Shown here: one piece after another, positions 12,370 to 26,485 of the stretch
Layout: each line of letters starts with the position of its first letter
Numbering within the stretch: position 1 is the stretch's first letter
The notes under the pieces: model-generated
Told to the model about the DNA's origin: nothing
Databases searched by the model: none
Seen by the model: the letters and a program-made list of their open reading frames with translations, nothing else
DNA from: Gambelia wislizenii
Taxonomy: Eukaryota; Chordata; Lepidosauria; Squamata; Crotaphytidae
Length of the DNA stretch: 64,000 nt
NCBI GenBank assembly: GCA_030847615.1
Contig: JAUMIR010000003.1
Coordinates: 26,906,501-26,970,500 of the forward strand
Direction: 5' to 3'
Made by a program: the position numbers and the translations under genes

Positions 12370-12490
12370 GTGTGGCCTTCCAGATGTTATTGGAACTCCC
12401 ACTATGCCTGGTGATTGGCCCTGGTGTCTAGGGCTGATGAGAGTTGGAGTTCTGCAACATCTGGATGGTCACAAGTTCTTCAGCCCTGGA
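12370..12490. mobile_element. Foldback hAT-like MITE
   Basis: The imperfect palindrome opens with GGCCTTCCAGATGTTATTGG and closes with CAACATCTGGATGGTCAC, around ACTCCCAC...GAGTTGGAGTT. Related palindromes occur near 19560, 35833, 44370, 55310 and 63850. The superfamily assignment is tentative. Confidence 0.5.
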
Positions 12491-15649
<3,159 letters not shown>

Positions 15650-16000
15650 TAATCACAGAATTGTACAGTTGGAAGGGGTTTCAAGGGTGATCTAGCCCAA
15701 CCTTTTGCCATAGAATACACAACTACAGCACTTGTAAAAGATGCCCATGCAGCCTCTATTTAAAGACCTCCAGAGAAGGAGAATGCACCCTTTGCCCAGC
15801 AGTCCATTCCATGGTATTAAAGTTTTTACAGTAAATAAGTACTTCCTAAAGTTTAGATGGAATGTCTCTTCCTGTAATTTGAATCTATTGGTTCAAGTTC
15901 TAGTCTCTGGAAAGGCAGAAAACAAGCTTGCTCCATCTTCTACATGTTATCCCTTCAGATAATTAAAGATGGCTTTCATGTCACCTCTCAGTTTTTTCTT
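15650..16000 (-). mobile_element. CR1 LINE 3' fragment
   Basis: Plus-strand text AATCACAGAATTGTACAGTT then TGGAAGGGG...CAACC is the reverse of a CR1 3' end. The following section matches CR1 copies at 35465 and 35977 (TCTATTTAAAGACCTCCAGA). It is 5'-truncated and divergent. Confidence 0.8.
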
Positions 16001-16814
16001 TTCCAAGTTAAACATTACCCCCATTGCATCATTCTCTAGAGATGTGAAAACTTCAGGGACCACTACTGCATTGACAGATCTCTGCATTCTCAACCTCCAT
16101 CTCTTTTTCTTGGTCCTAAAAGTCATCACATTCAGTCACTGCTCATACCCAAAGCAGAAAGTAACCACAGATATTGCCCACTCTCCATACCAGTGGGAAT
16201 ATAGCTGTGATGGAAATCAGACATCAAGAATTGCAGTGATCTCTCTGCTCATGTGTGCAAGTGCAGCATCAATGATGTGCAATAATCCCTGAGCATGGGA
16301 CAATGTACAAGGTAACAGAAATTGAGATGGAAGCCCCATGATATGCTTACAAGGCCAAGCAGTTTTACCTGTCCCGTGCATCATTTTAATTAATTGATTA
16401 ATTAATATTCTGCCTTTCTCCCAGCACAAGATTCAAGGCAGCTCATATTTCATAGGGGCTCACAGATTCTTTGCATGTGTTAAAACAAGAGTAAGGGACA
16501 AGGGAAAATTCGCTGAGTAAGGGAGCAATTTCTGTCCACATTGCCAGGAGCTCATGTAACAGGGAATTAGAAGACTTTTTGCACTGGATACAAGGTAACA
16601 TAATCATCTGTAAAGCAGGAAGGGGCCAGAAAATAAAAATAAAAATTCTTCCCTCCTCCTTCTGTGTATGTGTGTGCGTGCGTGCATGTTTTTAAGTGAC
16701 TGAGGGAAAAGTCCTATGACTCAAAGGGCTAGCTCACTTCTATTTGATCTCCATAAAGGTGTTATGATACTTTTCCTATCTCTTAGTTTTTTTCTAATGT
16801 ACCTGTCTAAATAC

Positions 16815-17041
16815 CCTAAGGCACCAGATCCTGTCTGATCTTAGAAGCTAAAGAGAGCCAAATCTGGTTAGTACTTAGATGGGAGTCCACCAATGAATAC
16901 CAGGTGCTGTAGGCTAAATTGCAGAGAAATTCAGAGGAAATGGCAAAGTACCTCTGAGTATTCCTTGCCTAAGGAAACCTTATGAAATTTATTGAGTCAC
17001 CATAAGTTGACAGGCGACTTGAAGGCACATACACACATACA
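16815..17041 (+). mobile_element. 5S-rRNA-derived SINE
   Basis: The head reads GATCCTGTCTGATCTTAGAA, GCTAAAGAGAGCC, CTGGTTAGTACTTAGATGGG and AGGTGCTGTAGGC, closely following vertebrate 5S rRNA including its internal promoter elements. The tail TCACCATAAGTTGACAGGCG-ACTTGAAGGCACAT resembles a Bov-B 3' end. It is not a functional 5S gene: the 5S part is mutated and continues into a SINE body. Confidence 0.85.
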
Positions 17042-17458
17042 CTGTACTGACAGGTGGCCTGAATGTTTTGGGTGCCAAACATTGCAAGCTTCCTTTGTTC
17101 CACTAGAGGGCAGTAGGTGCATGCAAGACATGAAATGTTACTAAGGAACAATGCACTACAAAGGCACATGTTCTCATGCATAGATAACACTGACAAGGAA
17201 ACATAACAAGTCTGAGTGACAAGAAATGTAAAAGATTCAATGTGGAAAAAAACAGGTTTCTAAAATAGGATAAGCCAGAGGTCTTCTTTGGCAAAAACAC
17301 TCACATAAATAAGCATTACCATAGGTTCTCCAAAATAGAACATCACTTGTTTGCTTTTCTTCTCTATCCAGCATTGGGAAGTGAAGGAACTTTGCAGGAC
17401 TTGAGAGTGGATCAGTAGATACAGAAAGTAATTCTAAGTCACCCCTTGCTTTCATATA

Positions 17459-17817
17459 CAGTTGGCCCTCCACATTAACTGGGGTTAGGGGCGCTGGACC
17501 CCTGTGAAAGTGGAAAATGGCAAATATCTCTAGCGCCCCCCCCCCCATATTTAACATACAAAAAAGTACAATCAATGGATTCAACCCACTGTGGATGCCT
17601 TTGAGACAGCGGGGTTCCTTCACAAGGCAAAAGCGGAAGGCTAGTGTGGCTTGCCTCTGCTTCTGCTACTGCATTATGCAATTTTTAATAGGGACTTACC
17701 AAGTGAGTTTGCAGTCCTAATTAAAAATGGCATAAGGCAGCAGCAGAGGTGGTAGCAAATAATCCGCGAAGAATCAAATCCGCCAAAGTTAAGCCTGCAT
17801 ATGTGGAGGGCTGACTG
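17459..17817. mobile_element. Tigger/pogo-like MITE with TA duplication
   Basis: The 359-bp element lies between TA dinucleotides. Inverted ends are CAGTTGGCCCTCCACAT (left) and ATGTGGAGGGCTGACTG (right). A run of about 13 Cs lies inside near 17535-17548. No transposase. Confidence 0.85.
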
Positions 17818-18189
17818 TATGTATTTAACAGCTTATACTGTTATATTCTGATTTTGTTGTACAGCAAAGGTGGAGAAAGTATGGCCCATGGGCCACAGGC
17901 AAGCCCCAAGGCTGGTTTTGAGGCCACCATGGTCCCTCACATTTATTCTTTTATTAAATAAATTCCCCGTAAGGGCCACGAGGGGGAATTTTGCCACGTC
18001 CCCACACCAAACTGTTTTAAAATGAGGAGAACTTGACTTTTGGTTTACCTCCTGCTGGGGGGGGGAAGGATGCCTCCTAGAGGCCAAAAACAACAACAAC
18101 AACAATCGCCTCTCCCTGTGGATTGAGGTAGGGAACAAAACATTAACATATACACATAATATTAAAGTCACATATCTGCTAAAACATCC

Positions 18190-18872
18190 ATTTAAAAAAC
18201 AAATAAGACTAAGGCATTTTAAAACAATCAGTACAGAGTTTAAAATTTACAATTTAAAAATCTGGATAGACCTGCTGGAGGAGACTGATTTTTAATGCTA
18301 CTTTAAATTCTGACAGTGTATTCACAGCTGTCCTAGCTCTTCCAGCAGGCTGTTCCAGAGTTTAGGCGGAGCTGAAGAAAAAGTCCTCTGAGTGAGTCAC
18401 CAACCTAGCTGTTGTCCCCCAGAGGACCTAAGTGTATGGGGCAGATTATACGGGAGAAGGCAATCTCGTAGGTTACCGGGACCCAAACCATGTAGGGCCT
18501 TAAAGGTAATAACCAACTCTTTGTACCTTGCCCAGAAACAAATTGGCAGCCAATGTCGTGATTTTAATATTGCTGCAATATGAGATAAAAGAGCTCAGGC
18601 CTCCACACATGGTATAAATATCAATAAAAATACATCAGTACAATTTGAAATGATTAAAATAATCACAATGCAAAAAATTAAATAATTTAAAACATAAAAC
18701 AAACAAGTTAAAATATTTTTAAAGGGGTGCATTTTTATGCATTTTTATTATTTTTATTGTTTTAACTTGTACATGTTTTAAAAATAATTTTAATTGTTAC
18801 TTCTTAATTGTTTTAATTGTCTTATTTTTACTTGTTTTATGTTGTAAACCACTTTGGCATTGATAAGCGGTA
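18190..18872. mobile_element. Unclassified dispersed repeats, one LINE-like 3' end
   Basis: 18250-18570 contains CTTCCAGCAGGCTGTTCCAG and GTAGGGCCTTAAAGGTAATA, wording I associate with widespread vertebrate repeats but cannot assign. 18720-18872 ends TTATGTTGTAAACCACTTTGG and matches the copy at 47871-48060, apparently a LINE 3' end. It was later interrupted by the LINE piece at 18873. Confidence 0.55.
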
Positions 18873-19322
18873 TCTCTCTCTCTCTCTGGCTTTTCTTCGC
18901 AAACGAAGATTCAGGAAGGACTCATCCCACGTTTTCTGCAAGTGCGCTGACGACTAAAAAGGCCAATCTGAGATAAACAAGTCTGGTTGCAGAAAGCACA
19001 GCAGAAGATCTCATTGGGTGATGTTTCCGGGTTGTGATTCTCTCTGCGTTGTCGTTTCTCTTCAAGACTTGTTCGGTGCGAGTTCTCAAATAAGGCTGCA
19101 GCATTGTGGATAGTACGTCTCCACGCCTCCCAATGTGAGGCCAGGGCAGACCATTGTTGGTGATCAATTTGGCCGAGCCTGAGGTGTTGTTTCAGGGAGT
19201 CCTTGTATCTCTTTTTTGGAGCACCCCTCTTACGCTGAACCGTGGTGAGTTCACTGTAGAGTACTATTTTTGGGAGGCAATGGTCCTCCATCTTAGAAAC
19301 ATGCCCTGCCCAGCGCAGCTGT
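18873..19322 (-). mobile_element. LINE ORF2 C-terminal fragment (zinc-finger tail)
   Basis: Minus-strand frame 18911-19291 encodes MEDHCLPKIVLYSELTTVQR, GAPKKRYKDSLKQHLRLGQI and a C-terminal cysteine cluster beginning CCAFCNQTC. It is about 80-90% alike, by eye, to the plus-strand copy at 50233. Both end in AAAAGCCAGAGAGAGAG. The first zinc ligand His is Arg here. It sits inside the 3' end of another repeat whose text resumes at 19323 (TATAGAAATTTAG). Confidence 0.8.
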
Positions 19323-19642
19323 ATAGAAATTTAGCGCTATAGAAATTTAGAAAAATAAATAAATAAAAACCAAAAAAAGTCACTCATTCCCAGTCTTTTC
19401 ACTGATTCCTCCTAAGCTTCTGTAGAATAGGTTTGGAAAATATTACAAAAAGAATGACTCTATTTTTTTAAAGGACTGGTGTAACATGCAACACGCTGAG
19501 GCTGGGATCCTACATAGGAGAAGTAGGACTTATCCACTCCTTCCAATATTGCTGGCTTGCAGCTCCTAGTAGCCCTAGCCAGCATAGCCAATGATAAGAA
19601 ATGCAGTTCAACAACATCTGAAGGGCCATGTGATTCCCACTA

Positions 19643-19895
19643 CAGTTGGACCCCCGTATCAGCTGGGGATTGGTTCTGGGGGAGCTGTGGATACTGAAAA
19701 CCTTGGATAATAGTGAACACCATTGAAAAAAATGGGACTTCCAGTTTTAAATACCATAGAGTTACCTTGGAAGACCTAGAAAATGGCTAGAGAGAACACA
19801 TTTTCAAGGAAGGCTCTATGGCAGATGTGCTGTTTTGTGTCCCATGGATAATTGAATCAGTGGATAATGAATCAGTGGATACGGGGATCCTACTG
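19643..19895. mobile_element. Tigger/pogo-like MITE with TA duplication
   Basis: The 253-bp element has ends CAGTTGGACCCCCGTATC and GATACGGGGATCCTACTG, flanked by TA at 19641-19642 and 19896-19897. Its interior (ATAGAGTTACCTTGGAAGAC) is shared with the copies at 26157 and 45031. Confidence 0.85.
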
Positions 19896-20159
19896 TATTG
19901 TTATATAGAATTACAGTATTTGGAAGTAAACAAGTAATGGAAAAGAAATTTGCATTTACTTAAGATTTTATTTTGTTCTATAAATTTATCTAATTAGCAG
20001 CTGCAGAAATCTATTAAACAAAAGCATCCAAGTATCTTTTGATTTGCTGTCATTGGGAGGAAACCAGGAAAATCATCTACTTCTACCACTACTGCAAATT
20101 ATAAGCAAGTAAATGCACAAGATTAGAAATCAGAATGTGTACATTAAGAAATGTGCATT

Positions 20160-21100
20160 AAAAAGTGCACACGTTAGGAAAAGTGAGTACCAAACTGCAA
20201 AAGTTATATATAGGAAATGAGGATGAACAAGTTCAAGAATGTATGATAAAATTTGCTCAGAGTGTTGGTCAAAGTATACAATTGGAGCAAGGGGAGCAAA
20301 TGTGGTTGAAGGGGCTGCAATTCACATTAGATTATGATCTAAAAGAAAAGTCTTAAAAGATGCTGTATTGTGGGTATTTGACTTCAGAGAGATTATCTAA
20401 GATGTATAAAAGGTCTAACAACGTTTGTTGGAAATGTCAACAAGAAGGAACTTTTTTTTATCCTATGTGGTAGACTTGTGAGGAAGCATGAAAATTTTGG
20501 ATTCAGATTCATAATCTGATTCAGGACATTTTGGACATAAAAATTCAGCTAAAGCCACAACTTTTTTTATTGGGACTGTTGGAGGAGCAAATCAGGGCGG
20601 GGGGCGGGGGGCGGGAGGACATGGGATAATTATACAGTACATGATCACAGCAGCCAGGCTGCTATAGACTCAGAATTAGAAAGTTACGATTACTCCAACA
20701 CAAGAGGATAGGTTAATGAAACTGCTTGACCTGGTTAGAATGGATAAATTAACTGCTTTAATTGGATAAAAGCCAATGAGTAGTTTTAAGAAGGGTTGAG
20801 AACCAGTGATTGTCTTTTTGTGAAGAAACTATCAATAGTTGTATTTGAAGATTTGTAGGATTAAATAAGTAGTAGAGGTTTAGTAAGATGTTCTGAGATA
20901 GAAGTAAAACATTGCATCATATATAACCATTGGTAAGAAAGCTGGACATTCCTATTTCATTCTTCCCCTTTTATTTTTGTTGGTGTGTGTGTGTTAGTAA
21001 TTTTCTTTTGTAATCTTCTGTCATATTTTTTCTTTATATACCTATTATATGTAGTTTTATGTGATAGAAAATCTTATTTTTTTAAAAAAAATCTGTTTAG
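20160..21100 (+). mobile_element. L1 ORF2 C-terminal fragment
   Basis: The plus strand encodes SKMYKRSNNVCWKCQQEGTF followed by a degraded CPKxxxFW-type segment, the C-terminal Cys-rich part of L1 ORF2. Frames are broken. The AT-rich downstream sequence with a T7-A8 run near 21080 may be its 3' UTR. The right boundary is uncertain. Confidence 0.7.
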
Positions 21101-21206
21101 GAAATTGGGGGGAAAGTTCTTAGACATGGAAGTCATACCAACTGGACTGCTGGCAGGGTTCTGAGAAACACAGTGAAAAAGTAACGGACAGATTTTTACA
21201 TCTCAA

Positions 21207-21410
21207 GAGCCAATATAGTGTAGTGGTGTGAGTCTGAATCACCGCTTGGCCATGGAAATCCACTGGCTGATCTTATGAATCACACTTTCTCAGCCTCAGG
21301 GGAAGGCAAGGGCAAACCCCCTCTGAACAAATTCTGCCAAAAATACCCTATGGTACCTTCACCATAGGGTCACCATAGATCAGAATTGACTTGAAGACAC
21401 ACAACAACAA
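21207..21410 (+). mobile_element. tRNA-derived SINE with Bov-B-like tail
   Basis: The head GAGCCAATATAGTGTAGTGG carries an A-box-like TAGTGTAGTGG. The B-box zone near 21240 is damaged. The body reads CTCTCAGCCTCAGGGGAAGG-like text and the tail is GTCACCATAGATCAGAATTG, ACTTGAAGACACACAACAAC. Other copies occur at 9102, 44507 and 49511. It resembles the described Sauria SINE type. Confidence 0.78.
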
Positions 21411-22320
21411 GATTAAAGCACTTGAACTCAAGGGCACAGTCAGTGTTTTGAAAAGTTGAGGTGGGTTGCAGATGTAGTTCAAATGAGTATTCCCTCCCTA
21501 AAGTCCTAGCAAATACCTACAAGAGTTTCCTTGTTAAGAGACTGGAAGCATGGAGTAGAATTGCCAACTTTTTCCTGCACCCTTTCTCTCCTTTCCACCT
21601 ATTCTTTTAATTGTCATGAAGAGATACATCAGCACTGATATTAATTGCTGCTTAATTCCCTCACATCAGACACAGAAATGAAGAAAGTAGTGGAAATGGT
21701 TATCTTTTACTGCAGTTACTGTAGCTTCTGGCAGGAGGGTAATTTTACAGGTGGGTAAAATGAGGGCACTGCCCTGCCCCCAATAAGAATTCTGCCTCCA
21801 CAATGGAATTTTTGTTCAGTCCTCCAATGTCTAGCATTGCAGTGCGACAGGGAAAATAATTCCACCTATGTTTGCATTCCCTTGGTCACTTTGACAGCCC
21901 CTTCTCTTTGGATGCCTAAATGGTATTTCTAAGTGCTTGACTGAAGGTGTCAGTTACTAGGAAACTAGAAATTTGGAAACTGAAGGACAGTTTCACTGGA
22001 GGGCAATGCCTTTATTCTTCCTCCCTGCAGCTACACCCCTGCATTCTGTAATGAACCACTGTTTGATTTGCCCCATGGAAGAAATGAGGAGCGCACAATT
22101 GTGCCATGGGTTCCTGGTCTCTTTAACCAATGTTTAAGAGACTGTCTGCACTTCTCTAGGATATCATTTGTCTGGTAAATTATCCTCACCTCCTGAACAG
22201 ATCAACGTGATCATTAGAACAGACTTAAAAAACTGCAGAAAACGTGATTATTGATAAATGTGTTGACTCTTTCTTTGACAGGGAAACAGAGAGAAGAGAG
22301 GAGAGGAAGGGAGATAATAC
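21411..22320. other. Intronic sequence, nothing recognised
   Basis: No exon, RNA gene or classified repeat recognised between the SINE and the EGF exon. Confidence 0.45.
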
Positions 22321-22449
22321 CTTTCTCACAAAAGGTTCCCAGCCAGCCAGCTGCACAAGTACAGGCTCCACTCATGTGGTCACAGACAGCTCCATTCTTG
22401 CACTGACAGCTATATTTACAGCTTAGGCCAAAGGTTCCTGTGGGGCACG
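22321..22449 (-). CDS. MEGF6: MEGF6 exon, 8-Cys EGF module (human module 10 type)
   Basis: The exon is 129 bp, phase 1-1, with acceptor GTATGTAG|CG and donor AAA-G|GTATTA. It encodes CPTGTFGLSCKYSCQC, then GAVCDHMSGACTCAAGWLGTFCEK, with eight cysteines. The CDHxSGACTC core matches recalled human module 10. The donor GTATTATCT is weaker than those of its neighbours. Confidence 0.93.
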
Positions 22450-23149
22450 CTACATACACAGAAAAAGAGACATACATTGGGACAAAATCAGGCACAGGCC
22501 TGCCATCAATTCTGAAAGGTCTCCAATTAGTTAAATAGCTGCCACATGCACAAACATTGAAGACTGATGTTGCTTTTCAAGCAAGTCATTTAAAAATAAC
22601 CACAGAGCATAGCTGTGTGCATGGATCACAGCTTGAACACTTTGCTTTTTTTAGGGGAGGGGTTGCCAGCTGGGGAATTCTAGGAACTGTATTCCCCTGC
22701 TTCCCCAAATATTTTTTTCCCTGGTTTTGGTATATATATTGCCATTCTTAGGGAATGTAGACAATGCACATAATTGGGTGTGGAATTCAAGTTCCTAAAA
22801 GGCTTGCCTTCCAAATGGAAGGAGAAAGGGGAGAAGGCAACTTTCTTTGAGTCTTTCAATGCATCTGAGGCCTTGGCTTGTCATCCAGGAAAGTATATGC
22901 TAACATAAATATGTCAGTCTAAAAAAGTAACAAGAAGCCTCCTTTTTCTTACTTCTCCTTTCTTTTTAAAAACTAAAATTAAACAGATATTTTACAGATA
23001 TCTATGTAAACTATCAGCTGATTTGTACACTCTTTTTTGGTGGAAAAGTGAAGTACCAATAAGCTACATTAATATATAGCAAGCAGGGGGGGAGCTTCTG
23101 CTCCTTTATTCTAAAAAAGTGCTTTGAGCAACAATGATTAATGGCTTAC

Positions 23150-23281
23150 TGTGTTCACAGTGTTTCCCAGTATAACCTGCTTCACAGAAGCAAACCCCAG
23201 TAACAGGGTCACAATTGCCATCACTCTTATTGCAATCACACACATTTCCACAGAGTTGTCCCCAGTAGCCAGGATTGCAAG
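23150..23281 (-). CDS. MEGF6: MEGF6 exon, 8-Cys EGF module (human module 9 type)
   Basis: The exon is 132 bp, phase 1-1, with acceptor TTTGCAG|CT and donor CAC-A|GTAAGC. It encodes CNPGYWGQLCGNVCDC, CDPVTGVCFC and EAGYTGKHCEH, with eight cysteines. The extra residue near DGNC and the CLCEAGYxG-like end match recalled human module 9. It was found by direct reading of the minus strand. Confidence 0.93.
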
Positions 23282-24353
23282 CTGCAAAACAATACAGAGT
23301 TCAGCAATGGATTGTTAAAATCCATTCACTCTTCAGGGATATAATGTTCCCCTAAAGCAGATGTGTAAAGCATCCTATACACCTTCATGGGTAAAGCAAG
23401 CAGTTTTTTACAGTATAAATTTGCCTCCAGATTACAGGTGAGTAACCTATGGGACCTTTCGTCAGGCCCAGTCAGAATGGCCAATGCTCAGGGCTGGTAA
23501 GAACTTGCATCTCATGGCTACTGTGTGAAGATAAAAACAAATTATCCCATGTATGTCATCTTGGAGGAAGCAGATGGAGTAGTAGTGTAATAGATGAATG
23601 GACCATGAAAGGATGCCTGAATACTACTTGTAATTAAGCAGTAATGGCTGGTGGTCTATTACATAGGGATGGTGAAACAATGCTGGATCTATCCAAGGTA
23701 CTGAACTCTATTCCACAAAATGGTTCAGCACCATGGATAGATCTAGTAAAATATTCCTTAAAACCCAGTGTAGCTCCTGTAAAACTCAGCCTAGCTTTAC
23801 CATCCAGAAGCAAGGGAGTCTCTGGCCACTACTGTAATTAAATGGGTAGGATAGCATGATGTAGCCACTGCTTAACAACTCAGGTAGATGCGATACTTGA
23901 TGGCAACCTATAATCTCCTCTCTAAATATGTTTTGATTGCCATCATTTGGCAATCTAGAGTGGGGAAGGAAATCACCCAAGATTTATATTCACAACTAAA
24001 GGATTGTCTTTCAAACTCAAGACAGTGCAAGTCACTCTTTGGTTGAAACAAATGTTTCCCCTCTCCCTGTAACAACACTGGGTATTAGCCCTGAGCTAAG
24101 CTGCATTGAAAATTGACAGGGAGGAGAAATGGAACTGGTTGTCAATCTGAATGTTAAAAGCACAGAGCATGCTTGGGGGAACTGGCTCACAGTGATTGAA
24201 AAAAGTTCTTCTATCAAAAGCTTCTTTGCCTCACCAGTCATCATTCTCCATACTTTAGACTTAGATAATTAAGGATTATCAACAGCCTGGCTACATAAAC
24301 CCATAAATACACAATTTCAGAAGCAATAAGATTAACAGAGATGGTGTATGTGT

Positions 24354-24356
<3 letters not shown>

Positions 24357-24399
<43 letters not shown>

Positions 24400-24400
24400 T

Positions 24401-24432
<32 letters not shown>

Positions 24433-24433
24433 G
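24357..24433. repeat. (TA)n(CA)n(TA)n compound microsatellite
   Basis: About 40 bases of TA, then ATTCTACACACACACACACA, then about 18 bases of TA. It lies 96 bp inside the intron following the exon at 24529. Confidence 0.95.
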
Positions 24434-24528
24434 TAGCATGAGAAAGTTAATTGCTTAAGAAGCAAGGATTTCGATTATGCTTGATGAGACAGAAAGAGCA
24501 GGTGTCGATAATTGAGACTTTGACTTAC

Positions 24529-24657
24529 GCTGCTTGCAGTCATGGCCAATCCAACCCGGGGGACATAAGCATTCACCAGTGATGGGGTTACATGGAGCCT
24601 TGTTGATACAGCTGCATTGCAGCAAGCATTTTTTTCCATGGTAACCAGGGGGACAAG
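24529..24657 (-). CDS. MEGF6: MEGF6 exon, 8-Cys EGF module (human module 8 type)
   Basis: The exon is 129 bp, phase 1-1, with acceptor CTTTTCAG|CT and donor CAG-C|GTAAGT. It encodes CPPGYHGKKCLLQCSC, CNPITGEC and CPPGWIGHDC, with eight cysteines. A (TA)n-(CA)n-(TA)n microsatellite lies about 96 bp downstream in the intron. Confidence 0.94.
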
Positions 24658-25370
24658 CTGAAAAGAGGTAAGCCATGCAGTACTTGTCAGTTAGATATAT
24701 GAACTCAAACAGAGACATCTGTTATCCATCAGAGAGAACAATGCTGGTCATGATCCACTCATTATGGCTCACTAAGCAAGAGGAGACCTGAAAAATCACC
24801 TAACCCACAGTAGGATGATCCACCCATTACTCTTGTGTGCATCACATTTCTGTGGAAATTACTGTTCCCATGTTGCTATTTTTAATAATGTACTGTATTG
24901 TATTGTGAAACATGCAGGAATCACACACCTGTAGAAACCACTGCTCCTATTTCACTATTTTTAGTTCATATTTTATTGTGCTATGATTATCCAGAAATCC
25001 AGACAGGTATTGTAGTTCACTCTGTGGTACTGTTGGTCATGAGACAGTAAAACTAGCTCTGAGGATGATGCACAAGATATCCTGTTGTATATTTAGAATG
25101 AATTTGCAAGTCATTTCTACAAGTCACTTGTGAGCTTTGATGTGCTCACAATTCTAATCATAATTAGAGAATAAATGTAAAGAAATTGTTTTTTTTTTCA
25201 TGTTTGCTGCTCCCATCCTGAATCCTAATTGAGTATCATTAACAGTATCCATACCTTGGCACTGTAGTTTGTTGGTTTGAATTTTGGGCTTTCCCTGCAA
25301 AGGGAGTAACTTGTTCATTTTGCAAACATCTCAGTTTTCCCCAGCCAAACATGGAAACACTCATACTTAC

Positions 25371-25502
25371 AAACATTGCAGTATTTTCCAGTGTATCCAG
25401 ATGGGCATTCACACATCCCAGTCTCTTTGTTACACTGTCCTCCATTCTCACAGGGATCACAGGCGAAGTGACAGTTCACACCCCAGAAGCCATCAGGGCA
25501 AT
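25371..25502 (-). CDS. MEGF6: MEGF6 exon, 8-Cys EGF module (human module 7 type)
   Basis: The exon is 132 bp, phase 1-1, with acceptor TTTCTAG|AT and donor GTT-T|GTAAGT. It encodes CPDGFWGVNCHFACDPC, CENGGQC and CPSGYTGKYCNV, with eight cysteines. The ACDPC spacing resembles recalled human module 7 rather than module 6. The polypyrimidine tract of its acceptor is a (TTCC)n microsatellite (see findings). Confidence 0.93.
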
Positions 25503-25506
25503 CTAG

Positions 25507-25547
25507 AAAGGAAGGAAGGAAGGAAGGAAGGAAGGAAAGAAGGAAGA
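25507..25547. repeat. (GGAA)n microsatellite forming a splice polypyrimidine tract
   Basis: About nine GGAA-type units start four bases from the exon boundary at 25502. On the minus strand they read (TTCC)n TTTCTAG and so act as the polypyrimidine tract of that exon's acceptor. Confidence 0.92.
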
Positions 25548-26156
25548 TAGTATCAGATTATATTTCTCTAAAAAACTATTGAGAGTGTATGTGTGTGGTG
25601 GGGACAGACCAGAAATAGCTATTTCCAAGTCCTGATGAAATGATTTGTTCAATTTCAGAAACTTGCTGCATATTCTTATAGGTGTTTACTGGTAATAAAG
25701 TCATATCATTATTTCCTAGAAAGTATTCAAAGCCTTGAAAGGTTTCCAGATACTCTAAACTCATGGAGAAGATTTGGATTTAAATCTCTTCAGGATCTGA
25801 ATTGGAACCAAGATTTACATTAATCCTACATGGAGCATAGGGAATTTCCCTTTTTGTAAATCTGCTCTTTGTGACTATATGGCACTTTAGGATTCACATT
25901 AAACATCTGAGCTAAGTGCTTTTAAAAACCGGCCAAGAGACAGAGAATGCGGATGAGATAACAAGACTGCCTAAAACCTCCAAAAGCCACTACCCTTACA
26001 ACTGAAATGAAAATACCCAACTTTCAGCATAAGCACTATTGACTTCCCAAAACCTCAAACTCAAGATACCTGTTCATTAACAGACTGAACATGACTTAAA
26101 AAACAAACAAACCTTGCATCAAACATACCCTGCCACCTTAATATACAATATATGTA

Positions 26157-26416
26157 CAGTCGGACCCCTGTATCTGTAAGGATTTGATTCCTGGACTTAC
26201 TGTAGATACTGTACACCACAGATAACAGTGAACCCTATTAAAATAAAGGACTTGCAGTAAAGAGATATCATAGAGTTGTGTTGGAAGACATAGAAGATGC
26301 CTAGAGTGGATGCCTCTCTGGGCATTTTCCAGCATGACTCTATGATATGTGTTCCTATTTTGTGTTCAGCAAATAACTGTAACCATGGGTATTGGTTCCA
26401 TAGATAAGGGGGTCTG

Positions 26417-26420
<4 letters not shown>
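26157..26420. mobile_element. Tigger/pogo-like MITE
   Basis: The 264-bp element has ends CAGTCGGACCCCTGTATC and GATAAGGGGGTCTGACTG. TA is present at the left (26155-26156). On the right the TA duplication is replaced by a (TG)n run. Its interior is shared with the copies at 19643 and 45031. Confidence 0.85.

Positions 26421-26482
<62 letters not shown>
26419..26482. repeat. (TG)n(TA)n compound microsatellite
   Basis: About 32 bases of TG followed by about 32 bases of TA, beginning exactly at the MITE right end. Confidence 0.95.

Positions 26483-26485
<3 letters not shown>

Noticed and set aside
16815..16920. Possible functional 5S rRNA gene
   Set aside because: The match is mutated, lacks a T-run terminator at the right place and continues into a SINE body and tail.
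20165..20356. 63-codon plus-strand ORF as a small gene
   Set aside because: It lies in the L1 ORF2 relic and resembles the region before its C-terminal cysteine motif.
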